Assembly (NCBI GenBank): GCA_036561085.1
Contig: DATBPY010000105.1
Coordinates: forward strand, 1 to 33,564
DNA from: CAILHX01 sp036561085
GTDB taxonomy: Bacteria > Pseudomonadota > Gammaproteobacteria > Burkholderiales > Methylophilaceae
Reading direction: 5' to 3'
DNA: 33,564 bases
The notes beneath the pieces are model-generated. The model was not told the origin of the DNA, ran no database searches, and saw only the letters and a program-made list of their open reading frames with translations. This document shows, piece by piece, positions 9,601-14,187 of this stretch. Made by a program: the position numbers and the translations under genes. The number at the start of each line of letters is the position of its first letter. Positions within the stretch are counted from its first letter, which is position 1.

Positions 9601-9852
9601 ACTGTCACCAGTCCCGATCAACGTATTCGTGATAGCAACACCATTGACGCCAAAGCTATGATCCAGCGTGCCGTCCGGGTTGTATCTGAGAACAGCGAAG
9701 TGATTAAGAGCATCGGTACCTAAAGCACTACCTGCAACCAATATCTTGCCGTCGGCCTGTATTGTTACGGATCTAGCCTGGTCGCTTCCGCCCAAGGCCG
9801 TAACAATAATGCCATTGCGCACGCCGAATGTAGGGGCGGTATCAGTAGTCAT
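1..9852 (-). CDS. Giant modular delta-60 beta-propeller / RTX repeat protein, C-terminus beyond window
   Basis: One minus-strand frame stays open from ATG at 9852 to base 1, giving at least 3,284 residues. I checked the phase at many repeat motifs (for example 9390, 7740, 5400, 3171, 2289). Order from the N-terminus: propeller block A (~1-420), linker module 1, cadherin-like domain, block B (~680-1120), module 2, second cadherin-like domain, block C (~1400-1818), modules 3 and 4, block D (~2144-2554), modules 5 and 6, a beta-rich domain (~2881-3075), then RTX Gly-Gly-x-Gly-x-Asp repeats. Repeat signatures are QADGKILVAG and RYNxDGSLDxSFxxDGK, typical of the uncharacterised delta-60 family. 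There is no N-terminal signal peptide; with C-terminal RTX repeats this fits type I export and an extracellular or cell-surface location. Ligand and function are unknown. The start is uncertain: no Shine-Dalgarno is visible and an in-frame stop lies 10 codons upstream. Confidence 0.9.
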   Translation of the reverse strand, partial: MTTDTAPTFGVRNGIIVTALGGSDQARSVTIQADGKILVAGSALGTDALNHFAVLRYNPDGTLDHSFGVNGVAITNTLIGTGDSSIANAIVLQADGKIVIAGTSITSGGSSEFAVARYNTDGTLDTSFDSDGKVTTTLGASAFDDVANSAVIQADGKIVVAGYSLDTNLNFEFALVRYNTDGSLDTTFDSDGKVTTAIGSSHSQAGSVTLQADGKILVAGYSTIGTTQDFTLVRYNTNGSLDTTFDGDGKVVIALGAGTGDSPAHSVTVQADGKILVGGSSWNGSNYDFALLRFNADGSLDTSFDGDGKVITDFGATEGGLAVQVQSNGKILLAGNSGTGNDRSFAIVRYNADGSLDTTFDGDGKVTTNIGAGNDTIYSLAVQPDGKIIVTGKSSGINSLDFTVARYNSDGTLDTSFDANLLNGTPTYHQNGSAVVLDSDVQIFDKELHIAGNLGGDYNGASLTLSRHGGSNAQDLFSGTGTLGTLTQGGDLVVGGTAIGTVSTNSGGTLVLTFNDNATENLVDSALQQIAYSNTSASQNTSAQIDWTFNDGNSGAQGTGGALSTTGSTTVTIIAVDTPPALTGSPATLVAGTENVAYIVTDSNLLAGYTDADGDTLSVAGLTTNHGLLVNNGNGTYTVTQNADYHGVVNLNYSVIDNRGGNAVASQNFNIAAVNDAPTFMIGNGQASTSAGLSDFAFGVTLQADGKLVVAGESYGGTGISLSLLRYNADGSLDTSFDGDGKTTFNFGPNNVFGGNVQAWGENVTVQADGKILIAGSFFNSVNNGSILSTGSFGIARFNSDGSLDSSFGIGGKVVTNHIGPDPATVSNAVWFGSNIADVDSITVQADGKILLVGNYRIPNNSLIDEIALVKYNADGSLDTTFGTNGIALTTDTFGSSVYWASATDAVVQSDGKILVSGVADVNGKDNFALLRYNSNGSLDHTFGNNGIVINSLGPGSDDSDSIVLQADGKILVGGTSDGVFNGTNPNFALVRYNADGSLDTSFDGDGKLTTDFGAKEFGHKVVLQSDGKILLVGSSQTGVPAKTQLILARYNTDGSIDNSFNGYGVFTSTFFGLTEPDITLEADGKILLVGSSTDGSTASQVSMVLLNPDGSVDTYFGPQLTDTVNGTVDFVENGAPVVLDSSVTVSDTDLISVGSFNGASITLSRHGGSNAQDIFSGSGNLTFSGGNAVLSGVIIGSVTNSNGVLTITFNNNATQTRVNQALSSIAYSNSPFSSAADIQIDWMFNDGNTGAQGSGGALSTTGSSTVHIHAFNHQPVMAVNTAVTVNEGASTLITSAQLSVSDVDNSSTELTYTLTSAPAQGLLWLDANNDGQHTVNENLGLNSHFTQADIDSSKLHFTQAGETASLGFNFQVSDGGQNGVLPINGHFNINVATINEAPTFIVGNGKLTTNISSGAVDDAAKSILLQPDSKIILAGYTGNSNHNFALTRYNTDGSLDTSFDGDGKVTTSFGSVSASGNSAVLQPDGKILVVGNAGGDIAIARYNADGSLDSSFDGDGELTTNFGTFVVNGVSHNVTVTANSVTVQADGKILVAGQSNTGTFSSLNNSNLVLVRYNADGSLDSSFANNGKLIGDVAGLELAGKSVTVEADGKILVAGQSFNVFQNAGLSVLRFNPDGTLDSTFNHTGAVSSYFENIGVTGYSVTEQNDGKILAVGGAYSSSSQTFDIAVVRYNADGSLDTSFDGDGRLTTNLQGTDTGRSVVVQPDGKIVVSGYTTQSQQFMVVRYNVDGSLDTTFNGNGELTASFATTAGADTGYNVALQPDGKLLLGGSSVTAATQSSDFALARYNSDGSLDTTLNTINTLNGTPSYIENGVHLVLDSTVSIYDPELAVLNNNNGNYSGASVTLARHGGANAQDLFSGIGNLSFSGGHALLSSVDIGTVSSSNGTLTITFNGNATQTVVNQALSSLAYANNSDAPPTSVQIDWTFNDGNTGAQGTGGALTTLGSTTVSITPVNDAPSFSVPGNANTTLDGTPSYIENGAPLVLDSTVAIYDPELASFNNGNGNYSGASITLARHGGANAHDLFSGIGNLNFSGGHALLSSVDIGTVSSNYGTLTITFNGNATQAAVNEALSSLAYANSSDAPPTSAQIDWTFNDGNTGVQGIGGALTGSGSTTVSITAVNDAPTFSVGGKVFSDTTITTALDVVVQSDGKILVTGSGGLPNATGYDFAIIRYNVDGSVDNSFNSNGKVFTDFGSLTDSANAVVVQPDGKILVAGTAGGTASTAASFAVARYNSDGSLDSTFDGNGKATTNFTSVLGSAASSVALQADGKVVVAGSAQNVGTGEDFAVARFNADGSLDSTFGTNGKVTTNLGPGPSNDDFATSEAIQANGKIVVGGYSTNINGNTDFSLVRYNTNGSLDTSFNATGKVTTDFNNSYDKLYSITIQADGKIIAVGSINNQDFALARYNTDGSLDTSFGTNGKLTSDFFNRADIAKSVIVQSDGKILVTGSVTTPYAQEIGLERFNADGSLDSTFGNNGKLITDVGIPGYDFYSVGNSVTVEADGKILIAGGNGYTSVVLRYNSDGTLDNSFGNVSTLNANTTASYTEHGTAAPLDSAAAIYDPELATLNGAQGDYNGASITLSRHGGANAQDQFSFQLTNSPIYAEGNQLYDGALIGTFTNTNGTLTVTFNHNATQQAVNDTLSHIAYANSSTTPPANVQIDWIFNDGNSGAQGTGGAKSAAGSTAVNITAVDDAPSLIVNGYATYTLNGAPVALLSSATISDPELSALNNGLGNFNGASINVSEANNDPNTHDFYSGGGNLAFTNGHAILSGVDIGTINTANGLTITFNSNATQAAVQETLTSIYYSSDYSDITPALSLSPAVLLGWTFNDGNTGAQGIGGAQSAAYLSDLSFQESAPMAQPLYLSNWTGAFPSTLTFNTSNGIDQGLASATIWLSTLSSNSIQFTTVTPTFFSATITGGGSISGTGSFSQFGSVFSNITITTPQSLVIRYDGLFSEDQFGNDSGTFAHIGLSTPTVKIDFTGSVDFATLNGTLTETKFQDATGTYTIDGSFAFNGSNDSLTGNVSTFNFVDPSGHSYTVSGLSISLQQLDTFTTLDQLTTATLSGNDAMSGTTGNDVIHGFAGNDTINGGGAGNDSLFGDVGNDTLTGGTGNDTLDGGTGVDTMAGGAGNDTYVVDNVGDVVIENANAGTDTVQSSVDYSLALIANVENLTLTGSSLNGTGNTLSNVITGNSGDNTLNDGNGGTDTMLGGLGNDTYVVNNSADVITEAANAGTDTVQSSVNYTLGANIENLTLSGSANLNGTG
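626..1224 (-). other. Unassigned beta-rich domain before the RTX region
   Basis: About 195 residues rich in Ser, Thr, Phe and Gly lie between module 6 and the RTX repeats, including YLSNWTGAFPSTLTFN, ITGGGSISGTGSFSQFGSVF and TGTYTIDGSFAFNGSNDSL. It is not a repeat of any other part of the protein and I do not recognise the family. Confidence 0.5.
1225..1697 (-). repeat. Linker module copy 6, diverged
   Basis: It is recognisable by ISDPELSALN, ITFNSNATQAAVQE and GWTFNDGNTGAQGIGGA, but the RHGG segment is replaced by SEANNDPNTHDFYSG. It is the last module before the non-repeat domain. Confidence 0.6.
1710..2190 (-). repeat. Linker module copy 5
   Basis: It follows propeller block D and contains LSRHGGANAQDQFSF, VTFNHNATQQAVND and DWIFNDGNSGAQGTGGA. 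It is more diverged than copies 3 and 4. Confidence 0.65.
2191..3425 (-). repeat. Delta-60 propeller block D, seven repeats
   Basis: Motifs start at 3348, 3171, 2991, 2808 (NGKI variant), 2634, 2472 and 2289, with steps of 162-183 bases. The block is preceded by an APTFSVGGK linker. Confidence 0.85.
3434..4398 (-). repeat. Tandem linker modules, copies 3 and 4
   Basis: Two modules of about 160 codons lie head to tail (roughly 3930-4398 and 3434-3905). Nucleotide similarity is high by eye: the stretches around 3470-3600 and 3960-4090 align without gaps with only scattered substitutions, and both encode NGTPSYIENG, LARHGGANA, DIGTVSS and WTFNDGNTG. This points to a comparatively recent tandem duplication inside the gene. 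Confidence 0.75.
4399..5655 (-). repeat. Delta-60 propeller block C, seven repeats
   Basis: Motifs start at 5568 (DSKI variant), 5400, 5214, 5028, 4854, 4680 and 4509, giving seven blades. The block is preceded by an APTFIVGNG linker, like the other blocks. Confidence 0.85.
5656..6036 (-). other. Cadherin-like (CSPG-type) domain in the giant protein
   Basis: It contains SVSDVDNSSTELTYTLTSAP, FTQADIDSSKLHFTQAGE and FQVSDGG, typical of the CSPG/NG2-like cadherin-type repeats found in large adhesins. It links module 2 to propeller block C. Confidence 0.65.
6037..6490 (-). repeat. Linker module copy 2
   Basis: It carries the same landmarks as copy 1 (RHGGSNAQDIFSG, ITFNNNATQ, DWMFNDGNTGAQGSGGAL) directly after propeller block B. 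It is followed by the second cadherin-like stretch. Confidence 0.7.
6491..7810 (-). repeat. Delta-60 propeller block B, seven repeats
   Basis: The DGKI/DGKL motifs start at 7740, 7548, 7314, 7122, 6951, 6774 and 6603. Spacing is looser than in block A because of loop insertions of up to about 20 residues between the second and fourth motifs. The block is preceded by an APTFMIGNG linker. Confidence 0.85.
7811..8121 (-). other. Cadherin-like (tandem-95 type) domain in the giant protein
   Basis: The roughly 100 residues contain YTDADGDTLSV, GTYTVTQNADYHGVV and an NDAPTF exit. This is the usual pattern of bacterial cadherin-like domains with acidic calcium-binding loops. It links module 1 to propeller block B. 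Confidence 0.65.
8122..8592 (-). repeat. Linker module copy 1 (~150 aa beta-rich)
   Basis: The first of six related modules. Shared landmarks are NGxxxxxLDS near the start, then SLTLSRHGGSNAQDLFSG, LTFNxNAT, SSLAYANxS-like text, and IDWTFNDGNSGAQGTGGAL at the end. The module always follows a propeller block or another module. I cannot name the family with confidence; it resembles the repeat domains of large type I-secreted adhesins. Confidence 0.7.
8593..9831 (-). repeat. Delta-60 propeller block A, seven repeats
   Basis: Seven copies of the (D/N)GKI motif have their D/N codon starting at 9753, 9570, 9390, 9216, 9039, 8871 and 8700, with a period of about 60 residues. The sixth copy has Asn for Asp. 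Seven blades are what one beta-propeller needs; the fold itself is inferred. Confidence 0.85.
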
Positions 9853-9883
9853 TGCCGTAGAGAAAATCGGGAGGTATATTCAT

Positions 9884-10093
9884 TTGCACGTGAACGTAAA
9901 GTCAGTAGCCGATCAAATCAAAAACGACCTGTATTCTGTGGAATTTATGATGGGTAGGAATGCCGGAAAATGGGAGAGCGAAGAACGCATTATGCTAATG
10001 ATTGCACTCATTTTTTTCCTCTTATTCTTTGAAGAGAATCAGAACACAAGAATGCTATCAGAAATTCAGGACAAAGAGGTAAAATATTTATGA
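9884..10093 (+). CDS. Small putative membrane protein, TTG start
   Basis: An open frame of 69 codons starts at TTG 9884, chosen because a GGGAGG ribosome site (9869-9874) sits 9 bases upstream. The frame is open further upstream, but there it only shadows the minus-strand propeller gene. Visible features are a polar N-terminus, a hydrophobic stretch IMLMIALIFFLLFF at about residues 36-49 and a charged C-terminal tail. Base composition is clearly more AT-rich than the flanking genes. The stop overlaps the next start (ATGA), suggesting translational coupling. I recognise no family. It could be a real small gene or a remnant of a larger one. Confidence 0.4.
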   Translation: MHVNVKSVADQIKNDLYSVEFMMGRNAGKWESEERIMLMIALIFFLLFFEENQNTRMLSEIQDKEVKYL

Positions 10094-10224
10094 CAAAACA
10101 AGAGGAATTGGCACAAATCGCCCCAATCACGGTTTTCCTGCTTTTATTTAGCGGAAATCTTCAGAACATAACCACGATTGCAACTGATAGCTGCCTGCAC
10201 AAAGTAATGATTTATTTAACTTAA
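10090..10224 (+). CDS. Small putative hydrophobic protein, coupled to the preceding ORF
   Basis: 44 codons start at ATG 10090, overlapping the preceding stop by four bases, with GAGG at 10077-10080 as ribosome site. The product starts MTKQEELAQIAPITVFLLLF, so a short polar start is followed by one hydrophobic segment (residues ~11-20), then IATDSCLHK. No family is recognised. The good ribosome site and overlap favour a true two-gene unit, but both ORFs are short and could be decayed sequence. Confidence 0.35.
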   Translation: MTKQEELAQIAPITVFLLLFSGNLQNITTIATDSCLHKVMIYLT

Positions 10225-10366
10225 TCTGGCCAAATTCCATGAAAAACCACAATGATGAGGAGCACTGAAACCTTATGCCCATTTTTTCTCTATTTGGGCC
10301 TACTGATCTCAACACGCAGACCTTCGATTTAAATGTTTAACAACTCCGTCGTTCAATAATTGATTT

Positions 10367-10372
10367 TATAAT
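10367..10372 (+). promoter_or_regulatory. Candidate -10 box for the glycosyltransferase
   Basis: A perfect TATAAT ends 6 bases before the ATG. No good -35 is visible at 16-18 bases, so this is tentative. If used, transcription would begin at or next to the start codon. Confidence 0.3.
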
Positions 10373-10378
10373 TACTCA

Positions 10379-11608
10379 ATGCGCTTCCTTTTTGTTCATC
10401 AGAACTTTCCAAGTCAATTTCGGCATATCTCCAAAGATTTTGCCTTCCGTGGGCACGAAGTCCTCGCTATCGGCGATATGGAAAACTTTGAGCAACAGGG
10501 CATACCCCATTCATCCATTCAGCGTTTTGGGTATGAGCCTCCCCCTAAAGCAAATGCTGCCATGCATCATTATCTGCAAAGTTATGAGGTCTATATCCGC
10601 CGCGGACAGGCGGTCGTGCGAATAGCCTTGGAACTGGTAAAGCAGGGATTCCATCCCGATGTGGTTATTGCACATCCCGGCTGGGGAGAGGCACTGTTTC
10701 TCAAGGATGTATTTCCTCATGCCCGCCATATTCATTATTGCGAATTTTTCTATCGTGCCGAAGGGGCGGATGTGGACTTTGACCCCGAATTTCCAATGAG
10801 CATGGATGACCGTTTGCGCATCCGCATCAAAAATTCCACGCAGTTGACAGGTCTCGATTATGCCGATGCGGGACTATCACCGACTGTATGGCAGGCGAAC
10901 CTTTACCCGGAAAGCTTCCGGCCCCGCATTCAGATCATTCATGAGGGCATTGATACGAATATTGTAAAGCCCGACGCTAATGCCAGCGTGCAGATAAAAG
11001 ACAAGGTTTTAACGGTAAAAGACGAGGTGATTACTTTTGTAGCCCGTAATCTTGAACCGTACCGGGGATACCATATCTTCATGCGAATGCTGCCAGCTCT
11101 GCTGTCAGAACGTCCGGCCGCTCAAGTGGTGATCGTCGGCGGTGATGAATTTGGTTACGGTAAACCTGCTCCGGAGGGAAAATCCTGGCGTGATTTTTAT
11201 TTTGAGCCGATACGCCATTTGATTGATGAATCAAGAGTGCATTTTCTGGGAAAACTGCCCCATCCGCAGTATCTGAAAGTGCTACAGATTTCCACGGCGC
11301 ATGTTTATCTCACTTATCCTTTCGTTCTGTCCTGGTCGATGCTCGAGGCTATGGCCGCGGGTTGCCTAGTGATAGGCTCGGCCACACCTCCGGTCAAGGA
11401 AGTATTGATCCATGAAAGCAATGGCCTGTTGTGCGATTTTTTTGACGTAGATGCCTGGGTTAAATGTATTGCAGATGCTTTGCAGCGACGCGATGAAATG
11501 CAGCCGCTACGCATAGCAGCAAGAAATACCATCATTGAACATTACGACTTGCACACCATCTGTCTACCCCGACAGCTAAAAATGCTTACCGAATCATCCT
11601 TGATGTAG
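10379..11608 (+). CDS. Glycosyltransferase, GT4-like (GT-B fold)
   Basis: The 409-residue product starts MRFLFVHQNFPSQFRHI, a well-known opening of family 4-type glycosyltransferases. The N-terminal half carries HPGWGEALFLKDVFP. The C-terminal nucleotide-sugar half has VARNLEPYRGYHIFMRMLP, VVIVGGDEFGYG, HFLGKLPHPQYLKVL and SWSMLEAMAAGCLVIGSA, the last holding the first Glu of the usual E-x7-E region. It should transfer a sugar from an activated donor on the cytoplasmic side; the acceptor is unknown. A TATAAT lies only 6 bases before the ATG and there is no Shine-Dalgarno, so a leaderless message is possible. It is divergent from the giant repeat gene and isolated from any polysaccharide cluster in view. 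Confidence 0.85.
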   Translation: MRFLFVHQNFPSQFRHISKDFAFRGHEVLAIGDMENFEQQGIPHSSIQRFGYEPPPKANAAMHHYLQSYEVYIRRGQAVVRIALELVKQGFHPDVVIAHPGWGEALFLKDVFPHARHIHYCEFFYRAEGADVDFDPEFPMSMDDRLRIRIKNSTQLTGLDYADAGLSPTVWQANLYPESFRPRIQIIHEGIDTNIVKPDANASVQIKDKVLTVKDEVITFVARNLEPYRGYHIFMRMLPALLSERPAAQVVIVGGDEFGYGKPAPEGKSWRDFYFEPIRHLIDESRVHFLGKLPHPQYLKVLQISTAHVYLTYPFVLSWSMLEAMAAGCLVIGSATPPVKEVLIHESNGLLCDFFDVDAWVKCIADALQRRDEMQPLRIAARNTIIEHYDLHTICLPRQLKMLTESSLM

Positions 11609-11637
11609 TAGCCATGATTGACTGCATTCAGTAGAAA

Positions 11638-11665
11638 TAAAAACGGCTTGCATTTCTGCAAGCCG
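11638..11665 (-). terminator. Rho-independent terminator
   Basis: A nine-base perfect stem (CGGCTTGCA at 11644-11652 with TGCAAGCCG at 11657-11665) and four-base loop is followed by a T-run on the minus strand. It can end transcripts coming leftward from the small gene at 11792-12043, and may also stop rightward glycosyltransferase transcripts less efficiently. Confidence 0.65.
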
Positions 11666-11710
11666 CCGGTTCCTATATTCGTGATCTTGGGTTTATCGTA
11701 TGAAAAAAGT

Positions 11711-11738
11711 AACGGCCTAGGAGTTATCCTAAGCCGTT
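11711..11738. terminator. Second hairpin, possible bidirectional terminator
   Basis: AACGGCCTAGGA pairs with TCCTAAGCCGTT around a GTTA loop (11 of 12 pairs). TTTT follows on the plus side and a T-run starts three bases beyond the stem on the minus side. Confidence 0.45.
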
Positions 11739-11744
11739 TTAGTG

Positions 11745-11779
11745 TTGGTGTGGCCTCTCAGAGTCGAATCGAGCACCAA
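11745..11779 (-). pseudogene. Degenerate duplicate of the 3' end of the nearby tRNA
   Basis: These 35 bases align without gaps to 12122-12156, the T-arm, acceptor strand and CCA end of the tRNA at 12123-12201, with 30 of 35 identical. The anticodon arm and 5' half are missing. A partial 3' tRNA copy is the usual scar of integration at a tRNA gene; mutations show it is old. Confidence 0.6.
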
Positions 11780-11791
11780 TGATTCTCTCGC

Positions 11792-12043
11792 CTAGTGACT
11801 AGCTGCTGCCTTCCGTCCAGGAGTTGCAGGAGGAACATATCCAGAAATTCGGCACAGTATCCCCTCAACCGGCTTGCCATTTTTGAATTGAGTTACGCTG
11901 CAATTGGATATTTCTTTCAGTGCTGACAGGTCAGACAATGTGATACGTACTTCTGAAAGTGGAATCCCTGTGCCTACCGCTATTTCAGAGTCGAGTAGCT
12001 GACCATGCTTTTTCAGATATTGGAGTACTTGGGTGGTGTGCAT
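11792..12043 (-). CDS. Small winged-helix-like DNA-binding protein
   Basis: The 83-residue product starts at ATG 12043 with GAGG a few bases upstream. The N-terminal half (VLQYLKKHGQLLDSEIAVGTGIPLSEVRITLSDL, residues ~7-40) has the look of a helix-turn-helix of winged-helix type. It is followed by a short beta-like segment with a lone Cys pair, and a basic C-terminus. A role in transcription control is an inference; the target is unknown. It lies between a tRNA gene and a partial copy of that tRNA, so it may be cargo of an old integration. Two terminators follow it. Confidence 0.6.
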   Translation of the reverse strand: MHTTQVLQYLKKHGQLLDSEIAVGTGIPLSEVRITLSDLSALKEISNCSVTQFKNGKPVEGILCRISGYVPPATPGRKAAASH

Positions 12044-12082
12044 CTTGAATTCCTCTCGTGAAAGTTCTTGGTCGGAATAGAA

Positions 12083-12110
12083 ACCGCTCCTACAGCGGAT
12101 GCCGTAGAAG
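12083..12110. repeat. REP-like hairpin
   Basis: On the minus strand this reads CTACGGCATCCGCTGTAGG followed by AGCGG. It can fold in two ways (CCGCT/AGCGG or CTACGGC/GCTGTAG). The GTAGGAGCGG core resembles the core of repetitive extragenic palindromes of many Proteobacteria. A single copy in this window cannot prove it. Confidence 0.35.
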
Positions 12111-12122
12111 CTTTTGATTCTT

Positions 12123-12201
<79 letters not shown>

Positions 12202-12210
12202 GAAAAGCTG

Positions 12211-14124
12211 TTACTCGCTGTCGCTCCCCAAGAAGCTGCGTAATTTGTCGGAACGCGTTGGATGACGTAGTTTGCGCAAAGCTTTGGCTTCGATCTGACG
12301 GATACGTTCACGGGTGACGTCGAACTGTTTACCCACTTCTTCCAGCGTGTGGTCGGTGTTCATCTCGATGCCGAAACGCATGCGCAGTACCTTAGCTTCC
12401 CGTGGTGTCAGAGAATCCAGAATCTCTTTGGTGACTTCGCGCAGACCGGCATAGATGGCGGCATCCACTGGTGCCATGGTGGCTTGGTCTTCAATGAAAT
12501 CGCCCAGATGCGAATCGTCGTCGTCACCGATCGGTGTTTCCATGGAGATCGGTTCTTTGGAGATTTTGAGGATCTTGCGTATCTTGTCTTCAGGAATCTC
12601 CATTTTCTCTGCCAGCGTTGCCGGGTCAGGTTCCTGGCCGGTTTCTTGCAGGATCTGGCGGCTGATACGATTCATCTTGTTGATGGTTTCGATCATATGC
12701 ACCGGAATACGGATGGTGCGCGCCTGGTCTGCAATGGAACGGGTAATGGCCTGACGTATCCACCAGGTAGCATAGGTCGAGAACTTGTAACCGCGACGAT
12801 ATTCGAACTTGTCCACTGCTTTCATCAAACCGATGTTGCCTTCCTGAATCAAGTCCAGGAATTGCAGACCGCGGTTGGTGTATTTTTTGGCAATGGAGAT
12901 CACCAGACGCAAGTTGGCTTCGATCATCTCGCGTTTGGCACGACGTGCCCTGGCTTCGCCGGTAGACATCTGCTTGTTGATCTCTTTCAATTCCTTGATA
13001 GGGATACCAACTTTGGTTTGCAGGTTGATCAAGCGTTGCTGCTGGTCGATGATAGAGTGACGGAAACGATCCAGCTTGGCGCTGTAAGGCTTGCCGGCCG
13101 CGATCTCGCCAGCCAGCCAGTCCAAGTTACTCTCGTTGCCGGGAAATACCTTGATGAAATGCGCACGCGGCATGCCGGCTTTATTCACGCAGAAACTCAT
13201 GATATTGCGTTCGTGACCGCGTAGTTCTTCTACGATGCTGCGCAGACCGTCACACAGGGCTTCTACCTGTTTGGCGGAGAAGCGGAAAGCCATCAGTTCT
13301 TCCAGAATAGCTTCCTGATGCTTTTTATAGTCCTTGTGCTGGGAATCATGCTTTTCCAGCACTTTGATCATTTTGGCGTAAGACTGACGGATGACCGCAA
13401 AGCGTTCCAGTACTTGCCTTTTCAACTCGGCGAGTGCAGCGGCGGAAACGGCGGCAGCTTTGGCGCCATCTTCGTCCGACTCTTCTTCATCCTCAGCATC
13501 TTCGTCAGGGTCTTCGTCGTCTGCCATCACTGGTTCGTCGATAGGAGCGTCCGCGTCGATCAGCCCATCCACCAGTTCATCGGCACGGATCTCGTCAGTT
13601 TCCAGCTTGTCTACCAGTGCCAATAGATCGGCAATGGTGCTTGGACAGGCGGAAATGGCTTGCACCATATGCTTGAGGCCGTCTTCGATACGCTTGGCGA
13701 TCTCGATTTCGCCTTCGCGGGTAAGCAGGTCTACCGTACCCATTTCGCGCATATACATGCGCACCGGGTCGGTGGTACGCCCAAATTCGGAATCCACTGT
13801 GGAGAGTGCCTGTTCGGCTTCTTCCACCGCATCCTCGTCGGTGACGGCGGCAGGAGCGTCAGACATCAGCAGCACTTCCGCATCCGGGGCTTCTTCATAT
13901 ACCTGGATGCCCATGTCACTGATCATGCCGATGATGCTGTCGATCTGCTCGGGATCTTGAACGTCGTCCGGCAGATGGTCGTTGATTTCGGCGTAAGTCA
14001 GATAGCTACGTTCTTTGCCTAGCGCGATGAGGTTCTTGAGGCGCGTGCGACGCGCATCCAGATCATTGGCAAGCAAGACTTCTGGTTTATCGTTGGATTT
14101 GTCGTTTTGGTCGTCGTGAGCCAT
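12211..14124 (-). CDS. rpoD: RNA polymerase primary sigma factor (sigma-70)
   Basis: The 637-residue product directs RNA polymerase to housekeeping promoters. Visible parts are a region 1.1-like N-terminus, a non-conserved segment with an extreme acidic run (DEDPDEDAEDEEESDEDG, ~203-220), region 2 with DLIQEGNIGLMKAVDKFEYR and the -10 recognition helix FSTYATWWIRQAITRSI, region 3 around PVHMIETINKMNR, and region 4.2 with EVGKQFDVTRERIRQIEAKA. Length is normal for a betaproteobacterial RpoD. It lies downstream of dnaG as in the classical macromolecular synthesis operon, and has its own extended -10 promoter just after the dnaG stop. Confidence 0.98.
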   Translation of the reverse strand: MAHDDQNDKSNDKPEVLLANDLDARRTRLKNLIALGKERSYLTYAEINDHLPDDVQDPEQIDSIIGMISDMGIQVYEEAPDAEVLLMSDAPAAVTDEDAVEEAEQALSTVDSEFGRTTDPVRMYMREMGTVDLLTREGEIEIAKRIEDGLKHMVQAISACPSTIADLLALVDKLETDEIRADELVDGLIDADAPIDEPVMADDEDPDEDAEDEEESDEDGAKAAAVSAAALAELKRQVLERFAVIRQSYAKMIKVLEKHDSQHKDYKKHQEAILEELMAFRFSAKQVEALCDGLRSIVEELRGHERNIMSFCVNKAGMPRAHFIKVFPGNESNLDWLAGEIAAGKPYSAKLDRFRHSIIDQQQRLINLQTKVGIPIKELKEINKQMSTGEARARRAKREMIEANLRLVISIAKKYTNRGLQFLDLIQEGNIGLMKAVDKFEYRRGYKFSTYATWWIRQAITRSIADQARTIRIPVHMIETINKMNRISRQILQETGQEPDPATLAEKMEIPEDKIRKILKISKEPISMETPIGDDDDSHLGDFIEDQATMAPVDAAIYAGLREVTKEILDSLTPREAKVLRMRFGIEMNTDHTLEEVGKQFDVTRERIRQIEAKALRKLRHPTRSDKLRSFLGSDSE

Positions 14125-14174
14125 AGGGCGATTCCGATTCTGGGCTAAGCGCTAGGTTGAGCGGAAAACCTTGA

Positions 14175-14183
14175 ATTATACCA
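14175..14183 (-). promoter_or_regulatory. Extended -10 promoter of rpoD
   Basis: The minus strand reads TGGTATAAT, a perfect extended -10 (TGnTATAAT), in the dnaG-rpoD gap about 50 bases before the rpoD start. No strong -35 is present, as is usual for extended -10 promoters. Confidence 0.6.
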
Positions 14184-14187
14184 CAAG

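Noticed and set aside
2200..9800. Regularly spaced repeats every ~180 bases that might suggest a CRISPR array
   Set aside because: The repeats are degenerate at the DNA level, keep the reading frame and encode delta-60 protein repeats; unit length is far too long for CRISPR.
9746..9883. Upstream part of a plus-strand open frame leading into the small ORF at 9884
   Set aside because: It lies opposite the propeller coding sequence and only mirrors its repeats; a proper ribosome site exists at 9869 for a TTG start at 9884.
12349..13224. A 291-codon plus-strand open frame
   Set aside because: It is antisense to the strongly conserved regions 2-4 of rpoD; it has no ribosome site and no family resemblance.
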